A stretch of 64,000 nt of DNA from Paramormyrops kingsleyae (GCF_048594095.1 NC_132797.1:27911501-27975500), one strand, 5' to 3'; shown: positions 24,201 to 33,743, counted from the stretch's first letter. The notes: generated from the letters alone by a model not told the origin. A program made the numbers and translations.

Positions 24201-27200
24201 CTGTGAGTGTGTGATTCACCCTATTTTTTATTACAAAGGTGGTGTTTGTCATTTATTGCTGTTTTGGTGACATCTGGCTGATCTCTAACAAGGCTTTGTG
24301 TTGGCAGAAAGGGGCCATAGCAAGGTGTCTAATTTTTAATCTAATAAAATATTACTATAGCAGACTATTAATATTAGTAATTTACCAGCTCCTCCCTTGC
24401 ACGGTCCACCTCAGCGCTTCTCTGAATGGAGCTGTGTAATTTGTTCTGGCTGAAGATCTGCTGGTCAATGGCACTGGGGTCATCTCCCCAGGACGAGGTC
24501 TCAATCAGCCGCTGCATGGTGGAGGTGGTGGGGGGGTTACATTTGGGTACAAAACCTATAAGGCTTCTGTTTGCATATCACATGTGCTGACATTGACTTA
24601 CAATTTCCTCCAGGGATGGACATTTTGACAGAACAAGTGTCAGACTCGTAGACAGTAAATTACTGATATCACTGCACTGCAGACAAGTCGGCAAGCTATT
24701 TTTTTCTATAGGCAGCTTTACCCCCTTTACTCCTGCAGTTATACTCATGGGGCATCTGGTTTGTGGGACCCTAATTTGCTAAAAATTAATATCTCATAAA
24801 ATAACCCAACACATCAGAACATTGAAATCCGGTGTCCATTCAGTTCTCTGCCTGAAGACTCCCTGCTATTCTAATGCATATCACCATGTGGTTACAGTTA
24901 CAGAGGACCCTATTTTTCACCGGAGCAAAGTGAAGTTTTTGCTAGTTTTGTACCAATGCACTGCTCATTTTCATGGCATGCGCGCACATCATCAAGATAT
25001 GGAATGATTTTGCGCTTGGTTTCTGCTTGTAGGAATGGTGTTTTTTAAAAGAGGCATGGCTGGGCACATTATCGGCATGTTGCTATTTTAAGGCAGCAAA
25101 ATGAAAACAAAAACCACATCTAAAGTCGGTGGCTCATTGTTAAGCATGATTTAACTGCAGCATTTTAGAAACATGCACGACGGCTGCACGACTCTCATTG
25201 TAGACCCAGGTACGCCCTCAAGGTGCACTAATGGGTTTTTGTTTTTTATATAATTTTTATATAATTTTTTTATTTCTATGCATTTTATTATGAAGTACCA
25301 CTGGTCCTTTCATGTAATCATATTGCTCAAAGAAGCACCACAGGGAATATATATAAGAAGATTGGCCACCAGGCTGCGCATGTATAAGTGTGAAACCTCA
25401 AACACGGTTTTGGCCAGTGTTTCACTTTCATTGTCCAACCCGTGCATATTATATATACACAGCTGTGGAAAACATTAAGAGACCACAGCACAATTTTTTT
25501 TCCACTCATTTCTCAATTTATGGGTAATTATATATAAACGGTTCTTCTCTGTATCTCATTTATGAAAGGATGACAGGCTTCTTCCTTCCTTTATGGGACT
25601 TCAGTCCTGCTTCTAGGAGCCTGATACGAAACTCTCTTAGCAATGCACTTCATGCCTGAACTTAATGTTTCCCATTCCTGCTGAAGGTCACTTGATGTCA
25701 TCCTATGATACATGAGAAACTGTCGGATAAGTTAACAGTCATCTCTGGCATCAGAAAGCTTCTGCCCATTAGCTGGCTGGTTTCTGGTCATTCCCTGTTT
25801 TAGAAATTTGAAATCTGTAAGCAACCTGCTGCTCAGCGTAGCCTTCCGCCAGCAGAAGCACGATTAAACCAGGATTTAGAAATACAGATTTGTTTAAAAA
25901 AAAAACAGAGTGGTCTCTTAATTTTTTTAAATGGCTGTATATTACTTCTGTAAATCAATTAGAAAATCAATCATGTTAATCACAATAATAGGTTGTGACT
26001 AATCACATGTTTAAAATGGCAGTATTTCCTTGTATTTCTTGGTTTTGATTGTTGAAACCATTCAGTCACATGGTTCCAAATGTGTAAGCTGCTAACGCAA
26101 TTAGCAACTATGCTTTTGGGAAACGAACCCTTGCTTTGCTTTTATTTTTTTTTCTATTTTGCATCGTAACTTAGCTCCTTGTGTTTCTGAAAGAATATAA
26201 GTTGCATCATTTATGTGAATTATGCCAGTGTTTTAGTGCAAAAATTAATATTTTACGTAAAATATTTTATTCTCACCAAATACAAGATATAATATTTAAT
26301 GCTATTTTACGACATGTATTTTGAGAAACATAATAAGTTAAATAAAACAATTGCTTTGTAGTATAACACACATGAAAATATCTAATTCTTCCCAGCTGGT
26401 GTCCCTTGGGAATGTTTATCAAAACAAAAGTGTGGAAAATCGGATAAACCTGAGAATAAATGTGTAAGCAGTTAGACAGCGCCTCCTCCCCTTCCCTGGG
26501 ATATTTTGTATATAACACACAGATCCATTCTCAGTGGCACAGTGTAGTTTTGTTTAATAGTTGCTGAATGTACCTTCTGTTGCCCAATCCAGGCTATGGC
26601 CTCCTGGAAATTACGGCCCGGATCCTCCCGGGTCACAAGGCTCTTCTTGCGTTGGAGTGTCCCACCGATAGCATAGTGGATCCTCTGCATCATTTCTTGG
26701 TACTGGTCCAGGCTGTGGGTGGGAAGAAAATCAGATATAAAAATGGGGTAACTCATCCAGTTCACTTTCTGCAATGACTTTTTAATCCATAACGTCGCTG
26801 TAAATTAAGTTAACTATGAAGCTTTGACCCTTATCAGGTGTTCTGTATGGGGGGGCACGGTGTTTCAGCATCCATGTGACAGTAGCATTCAAGATTCTTT
26901 ATTTGTGACATACACAGCTATACAAGTACAATTGGTAGTGAAATGTACCCTGTTTCGGTCTTCAGAATGTGCAATAAAGTTTAGCAAATTAAATTAAAGA
27001 TAAATATGAAAAGGCTAAGACTAAGGTAATGAAAATATCTCACCCCACGAAAAGCACATGGTCTTACCTCCGAAAGATGACATCGTTGGGCTGTCCCAGG
27101 GTCTGCAGCTCCATGGCACATAACTGCAACTCCTGCATCAGGTTGTTGACCATCGAAATGCAGGTCTCAATGTCCATTTTGGCTCGTCCTGAGCCGCCGC

Positions 27201-30200
27201 TCTGGAAGAAAGGGGGGGGGCAATCCATGCTAAACGTTAAAATCTAGCCTGGGAGGGCAAAATCAGAGGGAAATCAACATTATTGTATATGCAACCAACA
27301 ATTCCAGCAATTCAGTACCCACTAAGAAAAAACATTAGACTATTGCACTGCACACATTTATCTGTACTATTTTATGTACATAATTAATTATATTGATTGT
27401 TTTGTTGTTGACTGACTTACATGTCACCCCAAAGTAAATCCCTTTTATAAAAGTACTTGGGAATAAATAACCATTTTGATTCTGTTTGCTTCCTAATATG
27501 TATTTTGGCCACACAAATACACTATATGGACAAAAGTATTGGACACGCCTCTTAATCAATGAATTCAGGTGTTTCATTCAGACCCATTGCCACACGTGTA
27601 TAAAATTAAGCACCTAGCCATGCAATCAAGTTTATAAACAATTGTCATTCTGGTCATTCTGAAGAGTTCAGGGAATTCAAGTGTGGTACTGTCATGGCAT
27701 GCCACTTTTGCAATAAGTCAGTTTGCGAAATTTCTACTTTGCTAGATAGTCCACGGTCAACTATAAGTGGTATTATTGTGAAGTGGAAAGTTTTATAAGC
27801 AACAGAAACTCAGCCATGAAAGGGGGTGGTCAATCCGTACTATAGGCTAAAATCCAGCCCGGATGGGCAGAATTACAGAAAGTAACCACCTCTATTGTCT
27901 ATGCAACCAGGAATTCCGTACCCACCAAGAAAAACTATTAGCTTATTGCACTGTGCACTTAAGTACATAATTTATTATATGGACTATCTTAATTGTCCTT
28001 GACTGACTTTCATGACACCCCAAAGTAAATCCCATATATATATATATATATATATGAAAGTACTTGACGATAAATAAATGACTCAATTCAGTTTTTTCCT
28101 ATTATGTATTTCCTCCACACAAGTATGTTCTCATCCTTTGGACTCATACTATGAAATGGATGTCACCAATCCACATCTACACCCCATGTTGTAGGACACA
28201 TTACTTTAAAATAGAACCAACAGCACAGCCACACACCATAATGCAACACTCAGGTCGCTGGGACTTACAGACTGCAGAAGGTAGTCTGCTTTCTGCAGGT
28301 ACTCCTGACACTGCGATTGCAGACCGCTGGCCCTCTGAAGAATGATGTTCACCTGAGCAGAACTGTAGGTGCAAAATGTATATGTTGATCCATGTGTAAT
28401 TGCATTCACAACATGCATGGCTTTCATTTTCACACTGATAGAGGTTTCTCAGCATTCAGCCCTTGATAGTAATGTCAAACTGAAATAAAGCCAGTGTGAT
28501 TCCATGGGTGCTACAGCACAATTCAGCTTTTTTATCTCATTACTTATTTTCATAATACCTTTTACAAAAAACCCTGGCCTAAACCCAGAACCCTGTTCTA
28601 TTCTCCCTTCACTGGATTCCAGTTAAGTCTTCGATTGACTACGTAATACTGCTATTAACTTATAAAGCACTGAATGGCATTGCACCAGAATACCTTGGAG
28701 ATCTACTGGCCTCATACAACCCTCCTCGCTTGCTTCAATGTCAAGGAGCAGGATATCTATTAATACCCAAGGGTAGAAAGAACTATGGCAGGCTGCAGAT
28801 TATTCCCTTATAGAGCTCCTCAGCTGTGGAATAGTCTTCCATCAGATATGCAAGATTCAGTCTCACTTACAATATTCTAGTCTAGACTAAAAACACTCTT
28901 AATTTGTCTAGCTTATACAGTAGGGACTCTAGTTCTCGCTCTAGCTAACTGCTCACTCCCAGTTAGACCTATAGTATGGGATGTAGAGCAGGGTGGGGAT
29001 CAATGCCATTGGCCTTGGATGAACTGAACTGTCAGTGCTGTCATTCTAGCTTCACACCCCCTTGTGGAATTGGACTGCTAATGTTCAGGGACTCCCCAAG
29101 CCTGCGGTCCCACCTGCCTCTCCCTCCTACTTATACTGCCTCTAGTCTCCTCTACGTTAGTTAACAGCACATTTTATTTCCCCTACTCCTCTTGGGGTGT
29201 GCTGCCTGGAGACCCCAAATTATCAAGATATCTTGCTTACCCTGCTGCCTGCAACATCTCCACTACCTGTGGTGTCTTTCTGGCCTGCTCGCCCTTCTGC
29301 CTTAACGTCTTCCCTGTATGCCCTGCTGCCATTCCACTGTTCGTCCTGCCATCTGAAGCAGCACCAGCACCTGCCTGCCATTACCAGCCTGCCCCCCCGC
29401 ATTGAGACTCAAATGTTAAAATGTGGACAGTGTGAATTGGGACTTTTGCCATCTTGCTCATTTGACTTTGACTTCCTCTGCTGGCCCCTGGAGGATGGGC
29501 TCCCCCTTTGAGTCTGTTTCCTTCCAATGTTTCTGCCTTCTAGGGAGTTTTTCCTTGCCACTGTCACCTCTGGCTTGTTTCCTGGGGGCTTTTGGTGGGG
29601 ATAATATAAAGCGCTTTGACACAATGTAATGTTGTGAAAACACATTACATTGTGTCAAATTACACAATTACAAATAAAGTTGAACTGAATTGAACTGAAC
29701 CTTAGCGTATTTGTAAAGGGGTGGTTGGTCATGTACTTTGTTTTTCTTTTTATTTAATGTTATTTAGTTAAAGATATATCTGCACTTCCAAATAAATAAA
29801 ATTTAAACAATGGCATTTAAGCTACCACATTCTCCAAGAAGCTGGAATACAGCCAGTGGTTCAAATGACATGTGCAAGGGGGTTGCCCAACTGAATAATT
29901 AAAAATATAAGTATTTATTTTTCTTTTAAAGTTAAAATATAATCAAAATAATTGTCTATTTATTTTTTCTTTTAAAACGAAAATAAAAAGATGTTACTGA
30001 TATGTGAAGTCAGTAGATGACAGCATTACTTAATTACAAATAACCAAGAAAAAACATATTTGCATTTGCTCATTTTAAAAATACAATAGTTTTAGTTTAT
30101 CTAATGATAATACTGCACACAATTATCACACACAGATTTAGGGAGATGTTCTGGTGGTTTTGTTTCTGTGAGAACAAAGGTGCACAAATATTTACTGTCA

Positions 30201-32316
30201 CCAAAAGTGAAAACAATATTATTGCTAAAATTTGAGGATACATATTAAACACAGCAGCATTTAAATATAACCATTCTGGTAAATGCAAACATATGCCGTA
30301 TATCGGATCTTCAGTGGACCTGTAGCATTTTAACTGTGAAGCACAACATGGGACAATGATTTTTTTTTTCATATCTTCACAAATAATGCATTTTATTTAT
30401 TCAGCATTCCACGAATTCCTCAATTATCTAGTTTTTCATTACTTTGCTTACTTTTTGAATGAAAACAATTATTGTATTACTACCCTATTAATGCACAACA
30501 TAGGTCAAACATTCTGAATTCTCTAAGGCAGGGGTGGGAACCTGTTCCATGGAGGGCCAGTGTGGGTGCAGGTTTTTGAGATGACCTCTCAATCAGCCAA
30601 TAACTGTGGGTCCCCAGGACTGGAGTTGAGAACCACTGCTTTATTACTGGTTCCCCACCCCTGCTCTTAGGAATTAAACAGGAATCTTTGTTCAGGGCAA
30701 AGTGAAATGGAAGAGATGTAAGAGATCTGTTCATCTGTCAATGATGAAAAAAGTCACCACTTGGTGTTCACAATGCAACCCACCTGTGTGCAAGTATCAC
30801 AGCAACAAATACTCTGTTGTAATATGTTCTGAATGCATGCAATAAGAAAAAAAAATAAAGCAATAGAAGTAGATGCTACTAGGTACTTTCACACTGCAAG
30901 AACCTTTTTCAGGAACTTGTGGAACCAGGAACTTCTGTTGCGTTCCCACCACAGGTACTTGGCCAGACCATAGGTCCTCAGTAGTAGTTCCTGAATCTTT
31001 TTTTTATCCCTACTCCGGAGTAGGTACAGTGGAGCAGAATTTGAGCAGATGGACTTATTTTTGTATCGCAACAATATTAACTGAATTAATTGAATACCTT
31101 TGTTGCTTGCGTCTCCATATTCCTGCATCGGAAAATTCGATTGCTAACCAATGTACTTTTGTCTAATATCACTGTTGCCATTAGAGAAACTTCCCAGTGC
31201 TTATTAGCTGGATAATGTTTCTTCGTTTTTTTATTCTGTGGAAATTGAAAGCTCAATCTGCTGGCCAGATTTAATAATAAATTATAAACATGTCACGGGC
31301 TGTATAAATAAAATATAAATAAAATGTTGTGCCCTATTTTAAACCAATACATGACACATTTTGTCCCTAATTTTTGGACTGCAGTGCAATCAATCCCCCC
31401 AGCAAACAACTTCATCTTCCATTGTTTTGGGGTGGTGGTGCAGTTTCCTATGAAAATTACATGGGAAGTTCAACCTACAACCAACCATTTCTTGCAGTTC
31501 CCATGCTTAATTAGCATAAAGGTCACAGTTCCTGTTGGGCAGTGGGAAAGCGACAAACACAAGTGGCCAGGAACTACAAAAGCCCGGGTCGAGATGGCCC
31601 AGGAACTTCCTGAACATTGGTGGAAAAGCGCCTACTGTCGTTAGCATATTAGTTAGGAAGAGAAAGTTATGAATTCACTGTTATAAAGAGAAAGTGACAA
31701 ATTTTCAATCAGTCACTGTGTCCAAATTAGTGCAAAAATAATTGACACAATTTCGATTAGAGTCTACACACCGTACAATTGACTATAAACGTAATAGGTC
31801 ATCTTTGACCTATGCCTGCAAATTTGAGGTAGAGATAAAAAAATGTTTAAAAAGTAAGAAAAGAAAATGAACATAATGATATTCAACAATGAAAAACAAT
31901 GCTATTAATTTCTGCAAACTTATAAAATTATATAAATTTATTTCAATTATAAGGCAATGAAAACATCTGGCTATGTCTTAAATGATATCGAAAATGAATT
32001 TGGTTCATTTTTGACCTATGTTGTGCATAATAAGGTTTTGATATCCTGTGCATCAGAGGGTTAAAGATAATCAATGATTACAAGTGTGGAATTGAAATAT
32101 TTTAAACACAGCCTGTTAAATAATCAGAAAAGTGTTTTTACATACTCACCCTCCTGACACAGTCTTAGTTACAGTATATGTGCCATAGTTCTCCATTAAG
32201 TCCGCACCATATCCATTACCCGAGGTTATCTCCCCGCGCCCAAAAGGATAGCCGGAGATGTCACCGGTTCTCTTCTCCAAGGTATGGAGTTTAATCTGTG
32301 AATCGTACACACTCAT
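7741..32316 (-). CDS. dsp: Desmoplakin gene, 24 coding exons, 2408 residues predicted
   Basis: Desmoplakin is the cytoplasmic plakin that links desmosomal plakoglobin and plakophilins to intermediate filaments. Identity rests on the order of domains and many conserved blocks: AYMDTLQTQWSW, NEQYYEAILALFNQL, RYIELLTRSSDYY, FADML, LLEAQAATGYIIDP, and a C-terminal YNMSTAPGS. Exons were joined by hand. Splice phases are consistent throughout and total 7227 nt. Layout: head about 1-60; plakin domain of spectrin-like repeats about 60-990 with an SH3 fold near 440-500; coiled-coil rod about 991-1510; plakin-repeat domains A (about 1554-1754), B (about 1790-1990) and C (about 2165-2345); tail to 2408. 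Three plakin-repeat domains exclude envoplakin and periplakin, and the absence of an actin-binding domain argues against plectin. Teleosts may carry two dsp paralogues; I cannot say which this is. Human isoform I has 2871 residues; most of the difference lies in the rod exon. Confidence 0.96.
11240..12379 (-). CDS. dsp: dsp exon 23: coiled-coil rod
   Basis: A 1140-nt exon (380 codons, residues 991-1370, phase 0 at both ends). Composition is almost entirely Glu, Lys, Arg, Gln and Leu in heptad-like order, as expected for a parallel dimeric coiled coil. The start (IDLLEEELRL) and the end (LTQNLTKERLRLEEELRN, then LKTLIDDLTKEK) match both ends of the mammalian rod exon. I recognise no counterpart of the central part, which in human DSP holds two related blocks of about 190 residues each. 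That accounts for an exon about half the expected size. Confidence 0.93.
12583..12681 (-). CDS. dsp: dsp exon 22
   Basis: 99 nt, residues 958-990, phase 0 at both ends. Contains RYIELLTRSSDYYKFL, a block diagnostic of the end of the desmoplakin plakin domain. The acceptor is preceded by a C-rich tract (CCCCCCTCCCAG). Confidence 0.93.
12994..13155 (+). mobile_element. tRNA-derived SINE in dsp intron 21
   Basis: Plus-strand copy, antisense to dsp. It has an A-box-like GTGACTCAGCAGGGTAGG and a B-box-like GCTAGTTCAAATCCTGG, followed by a body with CCCCCAATTGTTGC and TGACCCTGCTTTCTCA. The same body occurs at 23540-23712, so the two belong to one SINE family. Confidence 0.65.
13157..14280. mobile_element. 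hAT-like non-autonomous element in dsp intron 21
   Basis: The left end TAGGGTTGCCGCGATTAG and the right end GGTTAGTGGCAGCCTTA form imperfect terminal inverted repeats of hAT type, with TTAAT-rich subterminal sequence. The interior has no transposase. The element ends about 47 bp from exon 21. Confidence 0.5.
14327..14434 (-). CDS. dsp: dsp exon 21
   Basis: 108 nt, residues 922-957, phase 0. Encodes GAGLETLLNIPVRQTLLQSP, matching the conserved GLETLLNIP stretch near the end of the plakin domain. Acceptor TTTTTGCAG, donor GTTAGT. Confidence 0.93.
14543..14626 (-). CDS. dsp: dsp exon 20
   Basis: 84 nt, residues 894-921, phase 0. Encodes EIKGKRTTVEDVQRDAD, corresponding to the mammalian EISGKRDKSEEVQ region of the last spectrin-like repeat. 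Confidence 0.92.
14716..15573 (-). mobile_element. Tigger-like element carrying an internal LTR (copy A), dsp intron 19
   Basis: The ends CAGTGATACCTCAG and CTGAGGTACCACTG are inverted and both flanked by TA, the target site of Tc1/mariner/pogo elements. Subterminal sequence (TCTCGAACTC, GTTCTGAACGG) also resembles Tigger-type elements. The interior contains an antisense LTR-like segment at about 15116-15376. A second copy in the opposite orientation (50088-51003) has the same internal LTR at the same position. No transposase is present, so it must have moved with enzyme supplied from elsewhere. Confidence 0.7.
15116..15376 (-). mobile_element. LTR segment inside Tigger-like copy A
   Basis: Read on the minus strand it has the order of the 269-bp solo LTRs: a GTGTGCCACGCCCCC block, a TTTCAGTTTGTTTCCCCAG block, and ATTAAACCCC near the end. 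It starts TGTGCC and ends in CCACA, with no clear target duplication inside the host element. Confidence 0.65.
15746..15908 (-). CDS. dsp: dsp exon 19
   Basis: 163 nt, residues 839-893. It needs the CTACCCCAG acceptor for correct phase with exon 18 (codon AG/G), giving RSQDLEKF, equivalent to mammalian RLWDLEKQ. A second AG ten bases further in gives a different frame. Confidence 0.9.
16159..16301. mobile_element. hAT-Charlie-like MITE in dsp intron 18
   Basis: The terminal inverted repeats CAGTGGTTCTCAAA and TTTGAGAGCCACTG are typical of hAT/Charlie elements. Related half-elements sharing the GTACCAC and GGTACACAT motifs lie at about 17165-17220 (intron 17) and 19085-19165 (intron 15). Confidence 0.65.
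16536..16729 (-). CDS. dsp: dsp exon 18, with a GC splice donor
   Basis: 194 nt, residues 775-839. Encodes MELEQKRDVLNATDTEL and the conserved MNDRWRRIMAQIDN. The exon ends AACAG followed by GCAAGG, a good match to the GC-AG donor class and in phase with exon 19. A GT six bases downstream (GTGTCC) is a poor donor but could give an equally long product (RQGDLE) with the later acceptor. Confidence 0.9.
17356..17494 (-). CDS. dsp: dsp exon 17
   Basis: 139 nt, residues 728-774. Encodes LRTLLQSMLQAEDIIKVHEA, matching the VRALLQAILQTEDMLKVYEA block of mammalian desmoplakin. Confidence 0.93.
18557..18735 (-). CDS. dsp: dsp exon 16
   Basis: 179 nt, residues 669-728. It encodes a helical spectrin-repeat segment (DEYLRLKEKILKQLEG, then KLGSLEGFSTAYLD) and ends in phase 2 (AG before GTAAGG). 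Sequence identity to mammals is modest, but splice phase and position fit. Confidence 0.9.
19215..19381 (-). CDS. dsp: dsp exon 15
   Basis: 167 nt, residues 613-668. Encodes VKDTTFLTELHNLRLRLEAS and SVQECSQRIVQLE. Acceptor TTGTTACAG, donor GTAGGT. This is the least conserved part of the plakin domain, and it is shorter than the mammalian insert here. Confidence 0.88.
20117..20303 (-). CDS. dsp: dsp exon 14
   Basis: 187 nt, residues 551-613. Encodes SLETNYQEFQRNYRGSELFG and LVVQLPGYG, matching the mammalian YQEFIRNSQGSEMFG and LVIQLPGY stretches. Confidence 0.95.
20545..20671 (-). CDS. dsp: dsp exon 13
   Basis: 127 nt, residues 508-550. Encodes NEQYYEAILALFNQLFINIK followed by SLMSWQLCLIDI, one of the most conserved blocks of the plakin domain. 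Confidence 0.96.
21052..21355. mobile_element. hAT-Charlie-like MITE in dsp intron 12
   Basis: Left end AGTGCTTCTCAAACTTTTTG and right end CAGTTTGAGAACCACTG are inverted repeats of hAT/Charlie type. The interior carries a (GATT)n microsatellite at about 21235-21264 and no coding sequence. Confidence 0.65.
21465..21619 (-). CDS. dsp: dsp exon 12 (second half of the SH3 domain)
   Basis: 155 nt, residues 457-508. Encodes GDEGILKDNSQRSKWHVTGP and LDMLVPSVCLLVPPPNPL. The SKWHVTGPGG..MLVPSV order is the SH3 fold embedded in the plakin domain of desmoplakin. Confidence 0.96.
21708..21860 (-). CDS. dsp: dsp exon 11 (start of the SH3 domain)
   Basis: 153 nt, residues 406-456, phase 0. Encodes KRQVQLLVNKSKNIVRLKPR and VRALCDFKQDQ. 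The last block is the first strand of the embedded SH3 domain. Confidence 0.96.
22025..22150 (-). CDS. dsp: dsp exon 10
   Basis: 126 nt, residues 364-405, phase 0. Encodes FFKEANETYGKLQDQHDTMR and continues KKFMCDR, matching the mammalian FFEEAQSTEAYLKGLQDSIRKKYPCD segment. Confidence 0.94.
22290..22385 (-). CDS. dsp: dsp exon 9
   Basis: 96 nt, residues 332-363, phase 0. Encodes AYMDTLQTQWSWLLQITKCI then NVHLKENASYSQ, almost identical to mammalian desmoplakin. Confidence 0.97.
22524..22628 (-). CDS. dsp: dsp exon 8
   Basis: 105 nt, residues 297-331, phase 0. Encodes EKEKDLNKLKQKVDILLQSG and HPASDKIE, a conserved plakin-domain block. Confidence 0.95.
23540..23712 (+). mobile_element. tRNA-derived SINE abutting the exon 7 splice donor
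   Basis: Plus-strand SINE, antisense to dsp. It has an A-box-like TGGCTCAATGGATTAAG, a B-box-like TTGTTCAAATCCC, a body with CCATTGGGCCCTTTAGCAAGG-type sequence, and an ATAATAATAATG tail. It belongs with the copy at 12994-13155. The tail ends within about 10 bp of the exon 7 donor, so almost all of the intronic donor context is SINE-derived. Confidence 0.7.
23725..23892 (-). CDS. dsp: dsp exon 7
   Basis: 168 nt, residues 241-296, phase 0. Encodes ISREIMWVNEREEEELVSDW and GDKNIDTYLSKRQ, matching mammalian TSREIMWINDCEEEELLYDWSDKN. Donor GTAAGA. Confidence 0.96.
23984..24043 (-). CDS. dsp: dsp exon 6
   Basis: 60 nt, residues 221-240, phase 0. A short helix-coding exon, LQKRDKANLNMLEQEWESLQ, with acceptor CTCGTTTCAG and donor GTGAGA. 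Confidence 0.92.
24386..24511 (-). CDS. dsp: dsp exon 5
   Basis: 126 nt, residues 179-220, phase 0. Encodes WGDDPSAIDQQIFSQNKLHS then SIQRSAEVDRAREEL, matching the WGVDLASVEQHINSHRGIHNSI region. Acceptor CACCATGCAG, donor GTAAAT. Confidence 0.92.
25456..25940. mobile_element. Tc1/mariner-like MITE in dsp intron 4
   Basis: The left end ACACAGCTGTGG with ATTAAGAGACCAC is inverted at the right end (GTGGTCTCTTAAT with GGCTGTAT). TA dinucleotides flank it. The interior is non-coding. The roughly 30-bp terminal inverted repeats fit a non-autonomous Tc1/mariner relative. Confidence 0.6.
26574..26712 (-). CDS. dsp: dsp exon 4
   Basis: 139 nt, residues 132-178. Encodes LDQYQEMMQRIHYAIGG and EDPGRNFQEAIAWIGQQK. 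Acceptor CCACCCACAG, donor GTACAT. It corresponds to the mammalian stretch from the KRLLQLQEQMRALYKAIS region to WDEFTKHVTSECLGWM. Confidence 0.92.
27068..27201 (-). CDS. dsp: dsp exon 3
   Basis: 134 nt, residues 88-132. Encodes DIETCISMVNNLMQELQLCA and MELQTLGQPNDVIFR, matching the DECFAQANDQMEILDSLI and QMGQPCDAYQKR segments of the mammalian protein. Acceptor CTTTCTTCCAG, donor GTAAGA. Confidence 0.92.
27208..28128. repeat. Direct duplication in dsp intron 2, split by a DNA-transposon-like insert
   Basis: About 27208-27523 and 27816-28128 are similar in direct orientation. Both begin GAAAGGGG, then have a CAATCC block, a GTACCCAC-AAGAAAAA block, and TGACTGACTT followed by CACCCCAAAGTAAATCCC. 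Between them (about 27525-27800) lies a sequence starting ACACTATATGGACAAAAGTA, an end shared by many fish DNA-transposon fragments. The first copy starts at the exon 3 acceptor tract, so this looks like a local duplication and not a mobile element. Confidence 0.6.
28269..28362 (-). CDS. dsp: dsp exon 2
   Basis: 94 nt, residues 56-87. Encodes AQVNIILQRASGLQSQCQEY and LQKADYLLQS, matching the NTIQELLQNCSDCLMRAE start of the mammalian plakin domain. Acceptor TTTTGCACCTACAG; phase fits exon 1. Confidence 0.9.
28590..29700 (+). mobile_element. L2/CR1-like LINE 3' end, 5'-truncated, in dsp intron 1
   Basis: The first 250 bp encode a decayed reverse-transcriptase C-terminus (LLTYKALNGIAPEYLGDLL, then NPPRLL) interrupted by stops. 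The rest is a 3' untranslated region with CTGGCCCCTGGAGGATGGGC, GGGAGTTTTTCCTTGCCACT and AAGCGCTTTGACACAATG. It ends in a TTGAACTGAATTGAACTGAA microsatellite. A shorter copy of the same 3' end lies at about 51130-51335. Confidence 0.75.
30529..30655. repeat. Second copy of the 1525-1675 repeat
   Basis: Shares GAACCTGTTCCATGGAGGGC, AATCAGCCAATA and a GGTCCCCAGGACTGGAGTTG-like block, the last in opposite polarity to the first copy. This suggests a palindromic non-autonomous element. Confidence 0.5.
30885..31645. repeat. Putative non-autonomous DNA transposon in dsp intron 1
   Basis: The left end carries CAAGAACCTTTTTCAGGAAC and GTTCCCACCACAGG. The right end carries CCAGGAACTTCCTGAACATT followed by GGTGGAAAAGCG, in roughly inverted arrangement. 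The interior has no transposase. Superfamily not determined. Confidence 0.4.
32150..32316 (-). CDS. dsp: dsp exon 1 coding part with start codon
   Basis: Starts at ATG 32316-32314 (MSVYDSQIKLHTLEKRTGDI) and ends in phase 2 before GTGAGT. The MS start, the RxxTL-like motif and the Gly/Ser/Tyr-rich stretch fit the desmoplakin head that binds plakoglobin and plakophilin, although identity is low. There is no in-frame ATG between this start and the upstream in-frame stops in the short leader that I can see. The promoter was not identified. Confidence 0.88.
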
Positions 32317-32399
32317 TTTAATCCGAGTCAGAAAAAATAAAGAAAAACAAATGACAGGAGAGCAGATCAAACCAGGATGTCTGTGCTATAAGGTTAGCT

Positions 32400-33740
32400 G
32401 CAAGCTATTCATCCGACTGTGAATCTCTCTGTCCCAGCACACAGAGGACTGAGGTATCGACAAGGAAGGATTCCGTTTTTGGCAAAGTGTAACCACACCT
32501 ATGGTGGCACCTTAAACTATTAACTTGTTCCCTTTTTTACCGCCATGTCCACACCTAAAAACTTCCTAAGGCATTATCACGTTAGGGGGAGTGTTGTGTG
32601 TCTGTTTAAGGGAGGTTGGAATACAATACCCCAATTCTCATAGCCAAATGGACTCCTCTTCGAATTATTCACGACGCTTGTTATTCTGGGTGGTAAAATA
32701 GCAAGCAATGTCAAAATAGCAAACCATGTCGAGACAGGAAAACAAGTCATTGTGGCATGGGTGATGGTGTACAAAAATACATTACAATTCACCATGCCTT
32801 TGGCTTGGGTTTGCCCATGGGTTTATCTGTTTGTTTGTAAAGGTGAAGTGTTGCATGGAAAATGTTACAAAAACGTTTCCTTGGCAAGGCACAAATAAAC
32901 AATTTAGTGCATGTACCAGAGTTTGATCTGAACAATTCTTCACAAAGTACCTAATTTATTAACTTTGGCTGTTCCAGCATTTTATAGCCAGGAATAGATT
33001 TACAGCTTTGAAAAGGAACTTTGCATCCTTTGTCACTTGCTTGTCGTTTTGCTAATGAACTGAATAATTCGATATGTGAGCCGTTTGAAAATTCTTAGAT
33101 CTGGCTCACTTGTTATGAATCTTGGACACACCCCGTTTCTTCCCCTAAAGTTGTAGCTGACATCTTTGTTTTGTTATTTTCCCCAGAGATAAAGGATTGT
33201 AAACTGCAGATAATTATTACATATGCTGTCATCAATAATGCATACCCCCAAATGTGTTGACTTGCAAATGTGTTGACCTTTATAGGTTATTGGTTCAGAT
33301 AAACAGGAAGTTGCTGTTGTGCCTTGGGGATAGAGCGAAACCTGTGACTGTCACCATGCAAAATATTCAACAGAAAGCTGCAAGCGATTAAAATCTGTCT
33401 GGATATAGCAATTACACGCTAATAAATGGCTGGTAATTAATTTTAATTCTGACAGGAATGAAGCACATTGCCAAGGGGTTCAGCCCATAACCAGGGTGCT
33501 CCTAGTCGGTCATGAGCCTCACCCTTGACTCTGGTGTTTCGCTTAAATTTTTTACGGTTTAGCACAGCTTCATCAACAGGGAGGAGGCTCTATACACCGT
33601 TTGCACACAGTAAAAGAATCTCAGCAGCTATGACTCATCCATCTTTTATTTGCTTCTTTCGTTAATGCACATAAGAGAGACCAAGATCATGGTTAGAGAA
33701 TTGGAGTTGCCCACCATTTAGAAACAACCTACAGTATTGG
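32400..33740. other. Upstream region of dsp, no gene seen
   Basis: Non-coding sequence that must contain the dsp promoter and 5' untranslated region. I did not find a convincing TATA box or CpG island. A few AT-rich stretches and diverged repeat fragments are the only visible features. Confidence 0.4.
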
Positions 33741-33743
33741 TTC

